Shown piece by piece: positions 40,084-48,314 of a stretch of DNA of 64,000 bases (within the stretch, counting starts at the first letter, position 1; every line of letters begins with the position of its first letter). The notes under the pieces were generated by a model. That model was not told where the DNA came from, did not search any database, and was given only the letters and a program-made list of their open reading frames with translations. The stretch is from the NCBI RefSeq assembly GCF_900104535.1, contig NZ_LT629710.1, positions 3,755,501 through 3,819,500 of the forward strand, read 5' to 3'. Made by a program: the position numbers and the translations under genes. The stretch is from Nakamurella panacisegetis (lineage in GTDB: Bacteria > Actinomycetota > Actinomycetes > Mycobacteriales > Nakamurellaceae).

Positions 40084-42009
40084 ATGTCGACCATTCCTGG
40101 GCGCAACCGTCGCCGGCCCCGACTTCCGGGCGGCGCGTCGGCAATCCTGCTGCTGACCTTCATCTTTCTCTGCATCGCCGCGCCGTTGATCTGGGGACGG
40201 GCGGCGGAATCCACGATGGTGGTCGACGCCAACCAGTCGATGAGCGGCCGTCACCTGCTCGGAACCGACGACCTGGGCCGAGATCTGCTCGCTCGAACAC
40301 TGGTCGCCACCCGCAGTTCCTTGGTGCTGGCCGTGCTGGCCACCCTGGTGGGTGGGGTGATCGGGATCGCTCTGGGACTGCTCTCCGGTGTCTCCAGGCG
40401 GTTGGGGCGGGTGATCGGCGCGGTCATCAATCTGCTGATCGCCTTTCCGGCGCTGCTCCTGGCGATCTTCTTCGCCGTTCTCTTCGGTATCGGTTCGGTG
40501 GGCAGTGTGCTGGCCGTCGGTGCGGCTTTCGCTCCCGGATTCGCCCGCATCACCCAGACCCTGACGGCGTCCGCGGTCAGCCGTGACTACGTCGACGCGT
40601 CGAGAGTGCTCGGTCGCGGGCCGTTCTTCGTCGTGCGCCGCCACATCCTTCCCAATATCGCAGAGCCGGTGATCCTGTACTCCACCATTCACATCGGTAC
40701 GGCCATCCTGTCGCTGTCCGGCCTCAGCTTCCTCGGGCTCGGAGTGCAGCCCCCGGCCTATGACTGGGGCCGGTTGCTCAGCGACGGGCTCACCAGGGTG
40801 TACATCTCCCCGGGCGCGGCGCTCGGCCCAGCCGTCGCCATCGTCTTGGCCGGGCTGGCGTTCAACATGGTGGGCGAGCGCCTGGCCGATTCCATCGGTG
40901 GGCGCAAAGCCGTGTCCCGCCGACGGACCCAGGCCGCGCTCGCTGCCGTTCCCACCCCCGAGCCGGATGCGATCTCGACGTCCGGCGGAGACGCACTTCT
41001 GGAGGTTCGGCACCTGCAGGTGCTCTACACCGCGGCCGACGGCACGGTCACCACTCCGGTGCGCGACGTGTCGTTCTCGGCCGCCGCGGGGGAGACGGTC
41101 GGTATCGTCGGTGAGTCCGGATCGGGCAAGAGCGTTGCGACGTCGGCGATCGCGCAGCTGGTCGAAGCCCCTGGCTCGGTGCGGGCGCAGACATTGCGGT
41201 TCGGCGACGTCGACCTGCTGCGACCGACCAGGCAGACCGACGGCGAACTCGGCCGGACGATGTCGGTCGTGTTCCAGGACCCGGGCGAGGCGCTCAACCC
41301 GGCCCTGAAGATTGGAACCCATTTGATCGAACCCGCAGTGACCCACCTGCACGAACCCAAGCCCTCCGCCCGGCGTCGAGCCCTGGAGGCCCTGGCCGGG
41401 GTGGCGATCTCCGACCCAGAACGCAGGTATCGGCAGCATCAACACGAACTGTCCGGCGGCATGAAGCAGAGGGTGTGCATTGCCATCTCTCTGATGGGCG
41501 AACCCAAGCTGCTCATCGCCGACGAGCCCACGACCGCCCTGGACGTCACGGTCCAGCGGCAGATACTCCGGTTGATCGCCCAGGTGGGCGATCGGACGGG
41601 CGCCAGCATTCTGTTCATCTCCCACGACATCGCCGTCGTCTCGGAGATCTGTGACCGCATTCTGGTCATGTATGCAGGTTTCGTCGTAGAGGAGGCGCCA
41701 ACGGCCCAGCTGCTCGCCGCGCCGGCGCATCCCTACACGCAACTATTGCTGGCCGCCAGCCCGACCATGACCGCGCGCAAGGATCTTCCGCTCACGTCCC
41801 TGGAAGGCCGGATGCCCGGCCCCGGGGTTGACCTCCCCGGATGCTACTTCGCAGATCGGTGCCCGCGGGCCGACGCCACCTGCGTCAGTACCCGCCCTCC
41901 GCTGGCCGAGGTCGGTGTCGGCCACCGAGCGTCCTGTTGGCACCCCCTGACCGGCTCCGTCCAGGGATCGCGCCAGGCCGAAGCGGCCGACGCGGTGGGT
42001 GCCGCATGA
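40084..42009 (+). CDS. Fused ABC permease (DppC type) and ATPase (DppD type)
   Basis: One 641-aa reading frame carries two normally separate subunits. Residues about 1-280 are a DppC-type permease (HLLGTDDLGRDLLARTLVATR; the EAA region DYVDASRVLGRGPFFVVRRH; FLGLGVQPPAYDWG). Residues about 300-640 are an ATPase with Walker A GESGSGKS, the Q-loop VFQDPGEALNP, signature LSGGMKQR and Walker [10 protein letters not shown], ending in the oligopeptide-type C-terminal segment with CYFADRCP. The linker around 280-300 is Ala/Pro rich. The ATG overlap at 42006 couples it to the second ATPase. Confidence 0.92.
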   Translation: MSTIPGRNRRRPRLPGGASAILLLTFIFLCIAAPLIWGRAAESTMVVDANQSMSGRHLLGTDDLGRDLLARTLVATRSSLVLAVLATLVGGVIGIALGLLSGVSRRLGRVIGAVINLLIAFPALLLAIFFAVLFGIGSVGSVLAVGAAFAPGFARITQTLTASAVSRDYVDASRVLGRGPFFVVRRHILPNIAEPVILYSTIHIGTAILSLSGLSFLGLGVQPPAYDWGRLLSDGLTRVYISPGAALGPAVAIVLAGLAFNMVGERLADSIGGRKAVSRRRTQAALAAVPTPEPDAISTSGGDALLEVRHLQVLYTAADGTVTTPVRDVSFSAAAGETVGIVGESGSGKSVATSAIAQLVEAPGSVRAQTLRFGDVDLLRPTRQTDGELGRTMSVVFQDPGEALNPALKIGTHLIEPAVTHLHEPKPSARRRALEALAGVAISDPERRYRQHQHELSGGMKQRVCIAISLMGEPKLLIADEPTTALDVTVQRQILRLIAQVGDRTGASILFISHDIAVVSEICDRILVMYAGFVVEEAPTAQLLAAPAHPYTQLLLAASPTMTARKDLPLTSLEGRMPGPGVDLPGCYFADRCPRADATCVSTRPPLAEVGVGHRASCWHPLTGSVQGSRQAEAADAVGAA

Positions 42010-42977
42010 ACACGGCACTGAGTGTTCGGGATCTCGGCGTTCGCTACGGTTCGGTCGTCGCACTGCACGACGTGTCCTTCGACCTGGCCCCCGGTCGCGT
42101 CCTGGGCCTGGTCGGGGAATCAGGCTCGGGAAAGAGCACGACCGCGCGCGCCGTGGTCGGGCTGGCGCCGCACACCGGGCGCATCACGATCGGCGATACG
42201 GACCTGTCTGTCGTGTCGGCGCGTGCGGCGCGGCAGGCCCGCCGACGCGTGCAACTGGTCTTCCAGGATCCGCGCAGCTCACTCGACCCGCGGTTCACCG
42301 TGGCCGAATGTGTCGCCGAGGGTTTGGGCGCCGGCCGCGGCCGGGACACCTCCCGAAGGGTCGAGGAGCTGCTCGAACTGGTCTCGCTGGATCCGGATCT
42401 CGGCCGCTCGCGGCCGGGTCAGCTGTCCGGGGGGCAGCGGCAGCGCGTCGCCATTGCGCGTGCCCTCGCCGCCGAACCCGAGGTGCTGGTGGCCGACGAG
42501 GTCACGGCGTCGCTGGATGTCTCGGTCCAGGCCGTGGTGTTGAACCTGTTGCGGCGTCTGCAATCGGAACTGGGGCTGTCCATGTTGTTCATCAGCCACA
42601 ACTTGGCGGTGGTGCGCTACATGTGCGACGACGTCGCGGTCATGTTCGACGGGCACATCGTCGAAGAGGGGACCGTGGAAGACGTCATCTCGCGGCCGCA
42701 GCACCCCTATACCCGTTCTCTCCTTGCGGCAGTGCCTGAAGTCGGCCAACATCGGTTGCTGTCGGATTCGGCGATCGAGGCCAGCTCTGCTTCTGCCCCG
42801 GCGCCCGGTCCTGGGTGTGAGTACCGGCTGCGTTGCCCGGTCGGCCCGCTGCGCCGCGACGACCGCGCCGTCTGCAACACCGAGAACCCGTTACCGGAGG
42901 CCATCAATCGCGTTCACCACGCCAGCTGCCACTTTGCTCCGGCGCGGTCGACGGAGAGCCCTGTGGTCGTCGGATGA
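42006..42977 (+). CDS. ABC transporter ATPase (DppF/OppF type)
   Basis: A 323-aa ATPase: Walker [12 protein letters not shown]-loop VFQDPRSSLDP, signature LSGGQRQRVAIARAL, Walker B VLVADEVTASLD (E-V-T in place of the usual E-P-T/V), H-loop FISHNLAVV. The C-terminus has an oligopeptide-type cysteine region (CEYRLRCPVGP). The ATG at 42006 overlaps the stop of the permease-ATPase fusion. Last gene of the transporter operon, convergent with lacI. Confidence 0.92.
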   Translation: MNTALSVRDLGVRYGSVVALHDVSFDLAPGRVLGLVGESGSGKSTTARAVVGLAPHTGRITIGDTDLSVVSARAARQARRRVQLVFQDPRSSLDPRFTVAECVAEGLGAGRGRDTSRRVEELLELVSLDPDLGRSRPGQLSGGQRQRVAIARALAAEPEVLVADEVTASLDVSVQAVVLNLLRRLQSELGLSMLFISHNLAVVRYMCDDVAVMFDGHIVEEGTVEDVISRPQHPYTRSLLAAVPEVGQHRLLSDSAIEASSASAPAPGPGCEYRLRCPVGPLRRDDRAVCNTENPLPEAINRVHHASCHFAPARSTESPVVVG

Positions 42978-43036
42978 CCGACGGGCCCATCGGCCACCCG
43001 ACCACGGCACCGTTCTCGGTGAACTCGCCCGGTGAC

Positions 43037-44119
43037 TCAGGGCCTCTTGGCCGTCCGGCGAGGCCGTGGCGGTGCCGTGCTCGACCGGACGACGAGCGTG
43101 GTGGGCAGCTCCGTGCGGGCCCTGGTCGGCGCCGTGGGCGCGTTGTGTGCGGTCTGCAGCAGCGCGCCGGTGGCCAACTCGGCCAGTTCCCGGATCGGTT
43201 GGCGGATCGTCGTGAGCGGCGGGAGTACCCACTGCGACATGGGGACGTCGTCGAAGCCCACGACACTGAGGTCTTCCGGGACCCGCAAGCCCTGACGCTG
43301 GACGGCGGTGTAGACGCCCAGCGCCTGCTCGTCGTTCGCCGCGAAAATGGCCGTGGGCGGGTCGGCCAGCTGCAGCAGTTCCGTCGCTCCCCGCACAGCG
43401 GACTCGAAGTGGAAGTCGCCCGGTCGGATGAGCGCTGGATCGGATTCGATGCCCGCCCGCTCCAGGGTGGCCCGGTAGCCGGCCAGACGCTCCTGGCTGC
43501 ACAAGTAGCGCATCGGGCCGGTGACGGTGCCAATGCGGCGATGACCCAGGTCGAGGAGATGCTGCGTCGCGGTGGCCGCGCCACCCCAGTTGAACACGCC
43601 GAAGGAGAGGAGGTCGGAGTCGAAGTCACCGACCGGGTCGACCGAAACGAACGGAACGCCAAGCTGGCTCACGCGGCCGCGGTCGGCCGCGGAGAGACTC
43701 GCCACCAGAATGACGCCCTGAGAGCCCCGATCGGTCACGTCCTGCACCCACTGTCGCCGGTCCTCATTACCCGGGCCGAGCACGGACACGACGACCGAGA
43801 CACGCGCCGCGCGTGCAGCCGATTGGACGCCGCTGATCATCTCCGCCGCCCATGGCGATCCGGCGTCGTTGAAGACGATGTCGATGAGGCCACCACCGGG
43901 CGGACGACGCGGGGCCGGCTCGTTGCCGGTCTTGGTGCGGGGAGTGCGAACGTACTGGTGCTGCTCGAGCAGCGCCTGCACCAGGGCTCGGGTCTTGCGG
44001 GACACGTCGGGACGGTCGTTGAGCACCTTCGAGACGGTGGCCACCGAGACTCCTGCGGCCGCCGCGATGTCGGCCACTGTGACTTTGCGGTCCTCAGACT
44101 CCGTGACGAGTACGGTCAC
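43037..44119 (-). CDS. LacI-family transcriptional regulator
   Basis: A 360-aa repressor. The N-terminal helix-turn-helix is KVTVADIAAAAGVSVATVSKVLNDRPDVS (residues about 12-40; recognised by VTVADIAAAAGVSVATVSKV), followed by a periplasmic-binding-like sugar domain ending FDDVPMSQWVLPPLTTIRQP. It starts with GTG at 44119 with GGGAGG 4 nt upstream. It is convergent with the transporter operon and divergent from the epimerase gene. Tandem CGAAAC repeats are found in its own promoter and in the sugar/transporter divergon, so it probably autoregulates and controls both. Confidence 0.92.
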   Translation of the reverse strand: MTVLVTESEDRKVTVADIAAAAGVSVATVSKVLNDRPDVSRKTRALVQALLEQHQYVRTPRTKTGNEPAPRRPPGGGLIDIVFNDAGSPWAAEMISGVQSAARAARVSVVVSVLGPGNEDRRQWVQDVTDRGSQGVILVASLSAADRGRVSQLGVPFVSVDPVGDFDSDLLSFGVFNWGGAATATQHLLDLGHRRIGTVTGPMRYLCSQERLAGYRATLERAGIESDPALIRPGDFHFESAVRGATELLQLADPPTAIFAANDEQALGVYTAVQRQGLRVPEDLSVVGFDDVPMSQWVLPPLTTIRQPIRELAELATGALLQTAHNAPTAPTRARTELPTTLVVRSSTAPPRPRRTAKRP

Positions 44120-44187
44120 CGGTCCTCCCGTTCGTACGCTCGCCGGACACAGCCGGGTCGATTCCAGGTGACGCTCCAGGTCATTTC

Positions 44188-44205
44188 CGAAACTTCCTCC
44201 GAAAC
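44188..44205. promoter_or_regulatory. Tandem CGAAAC motif upstream of lacI, candidate operator
   Basis: CGAAAC is at 44188-44193 and again at 44200-44205 (period 12); the repeat extends to TCCGAAACTT in both copies. It sits 69 bp upstream of the lacI start and 88 bp upstream of the divergent epimerase gene. The same pairs flank the sugar/transporter divergon. Confidence 0.5.
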
Positions 44206-44292
44206 TTACCCCGAGTTACGGAACAACACCACCCGTACCGCCGGTCGAATCTGCCGGTCGGTACCCTCACCCGAGTTGAGAGCGAGGATGCC

Positions 44293-45321
44293 GTGAGCCG
44301 CACCAGCAGGCGAGTGCTGTACGTAGGTGGGACCGGGACGATCAGCGCTGCTTGTGTTGTGGCCTCTCTGGGCCGCGGCGACGAGGTGCACGTCCTGAAT
44401 CGGGGTGCGTCCACGCTCAGGCCGCCGCCCCCCGGAGTGCATCAGCACCACGCCGACATCCGCGGGGACGACGTGGGCCAGGCTCTGGCCGGTCTGCACT
44501 TCGATGCGGTGGTGGATTTCCTCTGCTACACAGCCGCAGACGCGCAACGGGCCGAGAGCATCTTCGCCGAGCGCACCGACCAGTACATCTTCATCAGCAG
44601 CGCCACGGTGTACCGCAAACCCGTCGCGCGCTTCCCGACCACAGAGTCGACTGCGTTGCGCAACCCGCTCCTGGCATATGCCAGGGGGAAACTGGGAGCC
44701 GAACAAGCTTTGATGGTCGCCTTCCGCGAGCGGGAGTTCCCGGTCACCGTGGTGCGGCCGTCCCACACCTACGACGATGCCAGGCCGCCCTTCCCAGGCG
44801 ACTGGACGGTGGTCGACCGGATCCTGCGAGGATCCGAAGTCGTGGTCTCGGGTGATGGTACGTCGCCCTGGACCATCACCCATGCCGACGATTTCGCGGT
44901 CGGGCTGATCGGGTTGATCGGCCTGACCGCCTCGATCGGCGAGGCATTCCACATCACCTCCGACGAGGTGCTGACCTGGGATGCTATTCACGGCATCCTC
45001 GCTGCGGCCGCCGACGTCGCGCCGCGCTTGCTCCATCTGTCCGCAGACCTGATCGCGACGGCGGCCCCGGACTGGCGCTGGTCGGAACTGATCCGGGGTG
45101 ATCTCAGCCACTCGAGCATCTTCGACACCACGAAGATCCGATCATTCGTACCGGCGTTCCGTCCGCAGGTGACCTGGGAGGAGGGTGCTCGCCGAATCCT
45201 CCAGTGGCGGGCGGCCCACCCCGACCGATCGGGACCCGATCCCACCACCGACTCGATCCTGGACCGCCTCGTCGAGGGTTATCACAAGAGCCTCACCGTC
45301 CTGCGACAGTTGGCTCCGTGA
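44293..45321 (+). CDS. NAD-dependent epimerase/dehydratase (extended SDR)
   Basis: A 342-aa extended SDR: the nucleotide-binding motif is VLYVGGTGTISAACV, followed by EVHVLNRGAS, DAVVDFLCYT and an active site S...Y-x3-K (FISSATVYRK; YARGKLGAEQ). It resembles the NAD-dependent epimerase group containing isoflavone-reductase/mRNA-binding-like proteins, and could modify a sugar or nucleotide sugar. Starts with GTG at 44293 with AGCGAGGA upstream. It overlaps the next gene by GTGA (45318) and is divergent from lacI. Confidence 0.82.
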   Translation: MSRTSRRVLYVGGTGTISAACVVASLGRGDEVHVLNRGASTLRPPPPGVHQHHADIRGDDVGQALAGLHFDAVVDFLCYTAADAQRAESIFAERTDQYIFISSATVYRKPVARFPTTESTALRNPLLAYARGKLGAEQALMVAFREREFPVTVVRPSHTYDDARPPFPGDWTVVDRILRGSEVVVSGDGTSPWTITHADDFAVGLIGLIGLTASIGEAFHITSDEVLTWDAIHGILAAAADVAPRLLHLSADLIATAAPDWRWSELIRGDLSHSSIFDTTKIRSFVPAFRPQVTWEEGARRILQWRAAHPDRSGPDPTTDSILDRLVEGYHKSLTVLRQLAP

Positions 45322-46280
45322 GCCGACACCCGAAGGCCGGTGAGGCCCGGTCGGCCGGTTCGTCGGAAGTCGCCGTCGCGGCCGGCGACTTCCGCACACT
45401 GCGTCCCGGTCAGCGCTCGGAGATCTGGCTCCTGGATGTCATGACGGGGGAATCCGAGCTTCTCTTGTCCTCCGACCGTCGGTTGTTCGAAGCTCCCAAC
45501 TGGCACCCGTCGGGACGGTGGATCGTCGTCAATGCCGATGGCCGCCTGTTCCGCGTGTCCACCGAGCGCGGCGGCGGCCCGGAGCCCATCGACGTCGAAG
45601 GTCTGCCGGCGTTGAACAACGATCACCTCGTATCGCCCGACGGCAGTTGGCATTACGCCTCCGCGCAGGACGGGCACATCTGGCAGTTTCCGTGGGACGG
45701 AGGCGTCGGTCAGCGGATCAGCGGGCCAAAACAGGCGGACCGAAGGTTCCGACACTATCTGCACGGCATATCTCCGGACGGAGATTCCATCGCCTTTGTC
45801 GGAACGGAGGCTCATGGCCACGATCCGGCGGGAACCCGGTCCCTGTGGATCCGCAACACGAGCGCGGGCACTGAAAGGCTTTTGGGGGAAGGGTTCTCGC
45901 CAGCGGATGGCCCGGAGTTCTCGCCCGACGGTCGGTGGCTGTACTTCAACTCCGAAATCGCTTCCACCACGCCGGGTCACGCCCAGATATTTCGCAGTGA
46001 CCTCGAAGGTGGTCACCTCGAACAGCTGTCCTTCGACGAACGCGTGAACTGGTTCCCTCACGTGTCGCCGGACGGCGTGTACGCGGCCTACCTGAGTTTC
46101 CCGGCCGGCACCGTCGGTCACCCTCCCGATCGGCGTGTCACGATCCGGCTGTTGCACCTCGAAACGCGCGCCACCCGGGATGTGGTGCGCTTGGACGGGG
46201 GTCAAGGCACGCTGAACGTGAACAGCTGGTCTCCCGACTCCAGAAGGTTGGCCTACGTGGCCTACCCGTTCCGGCCATGA
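45318..46280 (+). CDS. TolB-like beta-propeller protein
   Basis: A 320-aa protein built from WD40-like/TolB (PD40) repeats: NWHPSGRWIVVNADGRLFRV, HLVSPDGSWHYASAQDGHIW, GISPDGDSIAFVGTEAHG, FSPDGRWLYFNSEIASTT, VSPDGVYAAYLSF. There is no signal peptide. Related propellers occur as oligogalacturonate lyases and as catabolic-cluster accessory proteins; catalytic histidines of the lyase were not identifiable. Translationally coupled to the epimerase gene (GTGA), so the two probably act on the same substrate. No transporter motif. Confidence 0.75.
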   Translation: MSRHPKAGEARSAGSSEVAVAAGDFRTLRPGQRSEIWLLDVMTGESELLLSSDRRLFEAPNWHPSGRWIVVNADGRLFRVSTERGGGPEPIDVEGLPALNNDHLVSPDGSWHYASAQDGHIWQFPWDGGVGQRISGPKQADRRFRHYLHGISPDGDSIAFVGTEAHGHDPAGTRSLWIRNTSAGTERLLGEGFSPADGPEFSPDGRWLYFNSEIASTTPGHAQIFRSDLEGGHLEQLSFDERVNWFPHVSPDGVYAAYLSFPAGTVGHPPDRRVTIRLLHLETRATRDVVRLDGGQGTLNVNSWSPDSRRLAYVAYPFRP

Positions 46281-46330
46281 AGCGCCGCGGCGCAGATCGA
46301 GCCGCGTTCCGGGGGCCAGGCCGGACAAAG

Positions 46331-46370
46331 TTGACCTGAAGCGGAAAGGTCAAACCCTCGCGTTCGCGAG
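46331..46370. terminator. Two adjacent hairpins between convergent genes
   Basis: First hairpin: TTGACCT (46331-46337) and AGGTCAA (46347-46353), perfect. Second: CTCGCG-TT-CGCGAG (46357-46370), perfect. They lie in the 134-bp gap between the TolB-like gene and the convergent Lrp-type gene, consistent with bidirectional termination. Confidence 0.5.
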
Positions 46371-46414
46371 TCAACCGTGTGTCGGCGGTGAGCCGGGTTG
46401 CTCCAGGCTCGCGG

Positions 46415-47413
46415 TCAGCCCGGCTCGACCAGGTCCGTCTGGTCGCGCCACCAGGGCGTCTCCACAAATCCCCGCTTGAGGAAGAGCAACTCCATCGACG
46501 CGCTCCAGCCGAGCACACCGTCCAGCTTGGCCAGCACCGTGGTGATGAACTCGAACAGTGATTGGGTCGAGGTGGCGATGACCTCACACAGCAGGGCGTT
46601 GCCGTCCAGCGTGGCGGCGAGATAGCGCACGGCCCGGTGCCGGGCGAGCTCCGCGGCCACCAGGCCGATGGCTCCCGGCTTCACCTGGACCGTCATGAGG
46701 GTCTCCGATTCCAGACCGAGAGCGGCCGCCGGTATCAGGGTCAGCACCGTCACGCAGCCGTTCTCCTGCAATCGATCGAATCGGCGGCGCACGGTGGATT
46801 CGTTCAGCCCGAGTCTCTCGGCGATCACCTTGAACCCGGCCCGGCCGTCGTCCCGAAGCTCCGCGATGATCTGGCGGTCCGTGCTGTCGAGGTGGCTCGG
46901 CTGGCAGTCGGCCGGCTCTCGAGGGGGCACGTCGTTGCCCTGGTCGCCGAGCAGCTGCTTGCTCCAGTCGTGGGCCACCTTGTACACATGCAGCAGCAGA
47001 TCCGAATGCCAGCGCTGCACTCCGTCGATCGTCTGCATCTCTTTGATCATCCGCGGATAGCTGCTCGCGCCCTTGGGCACCACCAGTTCGAAGACCAGGT
47101 CGTCCGGTCCGGTGACGACGGCCAGGAACCGCACCTCCTCCCGCTGGACCAGGGCCGCGGCGACGTCGAGTTGCGAACCCGGTCGGCAGCCGAGCCGAAC
47201 GATGAACGACTCGACCGGCCCGGAACTGCCGAGCTCCGGCATGACCGATATCCGCACCACGCCTTCGTCGATGAGTTGCTGGGCTCGCCTGGCCACGGTG
47301 GGCACGGAGGACTGGCACACCTCGGCGATCGAGGTCCAACTTGCGCGGCCGTCCTGCTGGAGCGCCACGATGATGCGGCGATCCAGTTCGTCCAACGTTG
47401 GCCATGCTCGCAT
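46415..47413 (-). CDS. Double Lrp/AsnC-family transcriptional regulator
   Basis: A 332-aa protein containing two Lrp units in tandem. The first helix-turn-helix is in LDELDRRIIVALQQDGRASW...VPTVARRAQQLIDEG, and the second in LDSTDRQIIAELRDDGRAGF...LNESTVRRRFDRLQENG; each is followed by a RAM-type effector segment. Such fused regulators are known in actinobacteria and often sense amino acids. The ATG at 47413 shares a base with the preceding stop (TGATG). Its position at the end of a peptide-use operon suggests control by amino acids. Confidence 0.88.
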   Translation of the reverse strand: MRAWPTLDELDRRIIVALQQDGRASWTSIAEVCQSSVPTVARRAQQLIDEGVVRISVMPELGSSGPVESFIVRLGCRPGSQLDVAAALVQREEVRFLAVVTGPDDLVFELVVPKGASSYPRMIKEMQTIDGVQRWHSDLLLHVYKVAHDWSKQLLGDQGNDVPPREPADCQPSHLDSTDRQIIAELRDDGRAGFKVIAERLGLNESTVRRRFDRLQENGCVTVLTLIPAAALGLESETLMTVQVKPGAIGLVAAELARHRAVRYLAATLDGNALLCEVIATSTQSLFEFITTVLAKLDGVLGWSASMELLFLKRGFVETPWWRDQTDLVEPG

Positions 47414-48273
47414 CAACGAACGTCCGCCGGGGCTCGGCCTTGGTCGACCCGGGTCAGGAACTCCCGCACCGCGGCGGTCCACTCCTCAGCTTGCTCCACC
47501 TGTGGAGAATGCCCCGACTCCTCGAAAATGACCAACTCCGAGCCCGGGATCAGGGCATGGATGGTCTCGCTGCAGCTGACTGGTGTGATCCAGTCGGTGC
47601 GGCCGACGGTGATCAGGGTCGGGCAACTGATCGATGGGAGCAGGTGCTTGATGTCGTAGTTCGGGATGTTGTGGGCAAAGGCGAAGTTGTGGGTGGCATA
47701 CCGGTAGGGGGTCGCCGCCACCTTGGCCTCCACGTTCGCCGGATCGTAGTTGAAATCGTAGAGCGGCAAGATTTCCCGCCAGCAGTCACGCAGGTCTTCG
47801 TCATCGCGCACCAGACCGGCGTTGATCCGGTCCAGCTTTGCCACGTCCACCTCGATCCGGGCGGAGGCCAGGGCATTCGTCCTGGAGAGCTTCTCGTGCG
47901 CGTGATCGGCCGCGGTGTCGCGGAGCACCAGGGCCCGCACCCGATCGGGATAGCGGGTGGCGTACTCCAGCGAGATGAACCCGCCGTAGGAGCCGCCGGC
48001 CATGATCACCTGATCGACCCCGATCCACTCCCGCAGCCCGTCGACGTCGGCGGCCCACTGCTCGTGGGTGAACGGCCCCTCGCCCCCGCTCTGGCCCGAT
48101 CCGCGGGCGTCGAACACCACCACCCGGTAGGTGTCGGCCAACCGACCGAAGCTGGCGCGTGGCTCCGACCGAGAGCCAAGGCCAGGCGCACCGTGATGGG
48201 CGATCAACACGGGTGCACGTTCTGGTCCCATCACCTCGACGGCCAGCGGGTTGCCGTTGATCTCTACGAACAT
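47413..48273 (-). CDS. Alpha/beta hydrolase, proline iminopeptidase-like
   Basis: A 286-aa alpha/beta hydrolase. Oxyanion region HHGAPGLGS, FDARGSGQSGG, the nucleophile elbow AGGSYGGFISLEYA (serine in GGSYGG), and late acid/base segments TLITVGRTDWITP and EESGHSPQVEQ. The FDARGSGQS and GGSYGG motifs place it near proline iminopeptidases, which release N-terminal proline. Ribosome-binding site GGAGAG lies before the ATG at 48273. It sits with a dipeptidase and an M24 homologue, consistent with peptide or amide hydrolysis. Confidence 0.85.
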   Translation of the reverse strand: MFVEINGNPLAVEVMGPERAPVLIAHHGAPGLGSRSEPRASFGRLADTYRVVVFDARGSGQSGGEGPFTHEQWAADVDGLREWIGVDQVIMAGGSYGGFISLEYATRYPDRVRALVLRDTAADHAHEKLSRTNALASARIEVDVAKLDRINAGLVRDDEDLRDCWREILPLYDFNYDPANVEAKVAATPYRYATHNFAFAHNIPNYDIKHLLPSISCPTLITVGRTDWITPVSCSETIHALIPGSELVIFEESGHSPQVEQAEEWTAAVREFLTRVDQGRAPADVR

Positions 48274-48314
48274 GTCACTCTCCAGTAGGTCGTGCTGCAG
48301 TGAATTGACGCCGG

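Noticed and set aside
39784-41742. 652-codon minus-strand frame opposite the permease-ATPase fusion
   Set aside because: It is the antisense of a gene with complete permease and ATPase motifs.
42978-42993. Near-palindrome after the transporter operon
   Set aside because: It has mismatches and no loop, so it cannot be called a terminator or operator with confidence.
42833-44296. 487-codon plus-strand frame opposite lacI
   Set aside because: The LacI reading on the minus strand has a full helix-turn-helix and sugar-binding domain; this frame has none.
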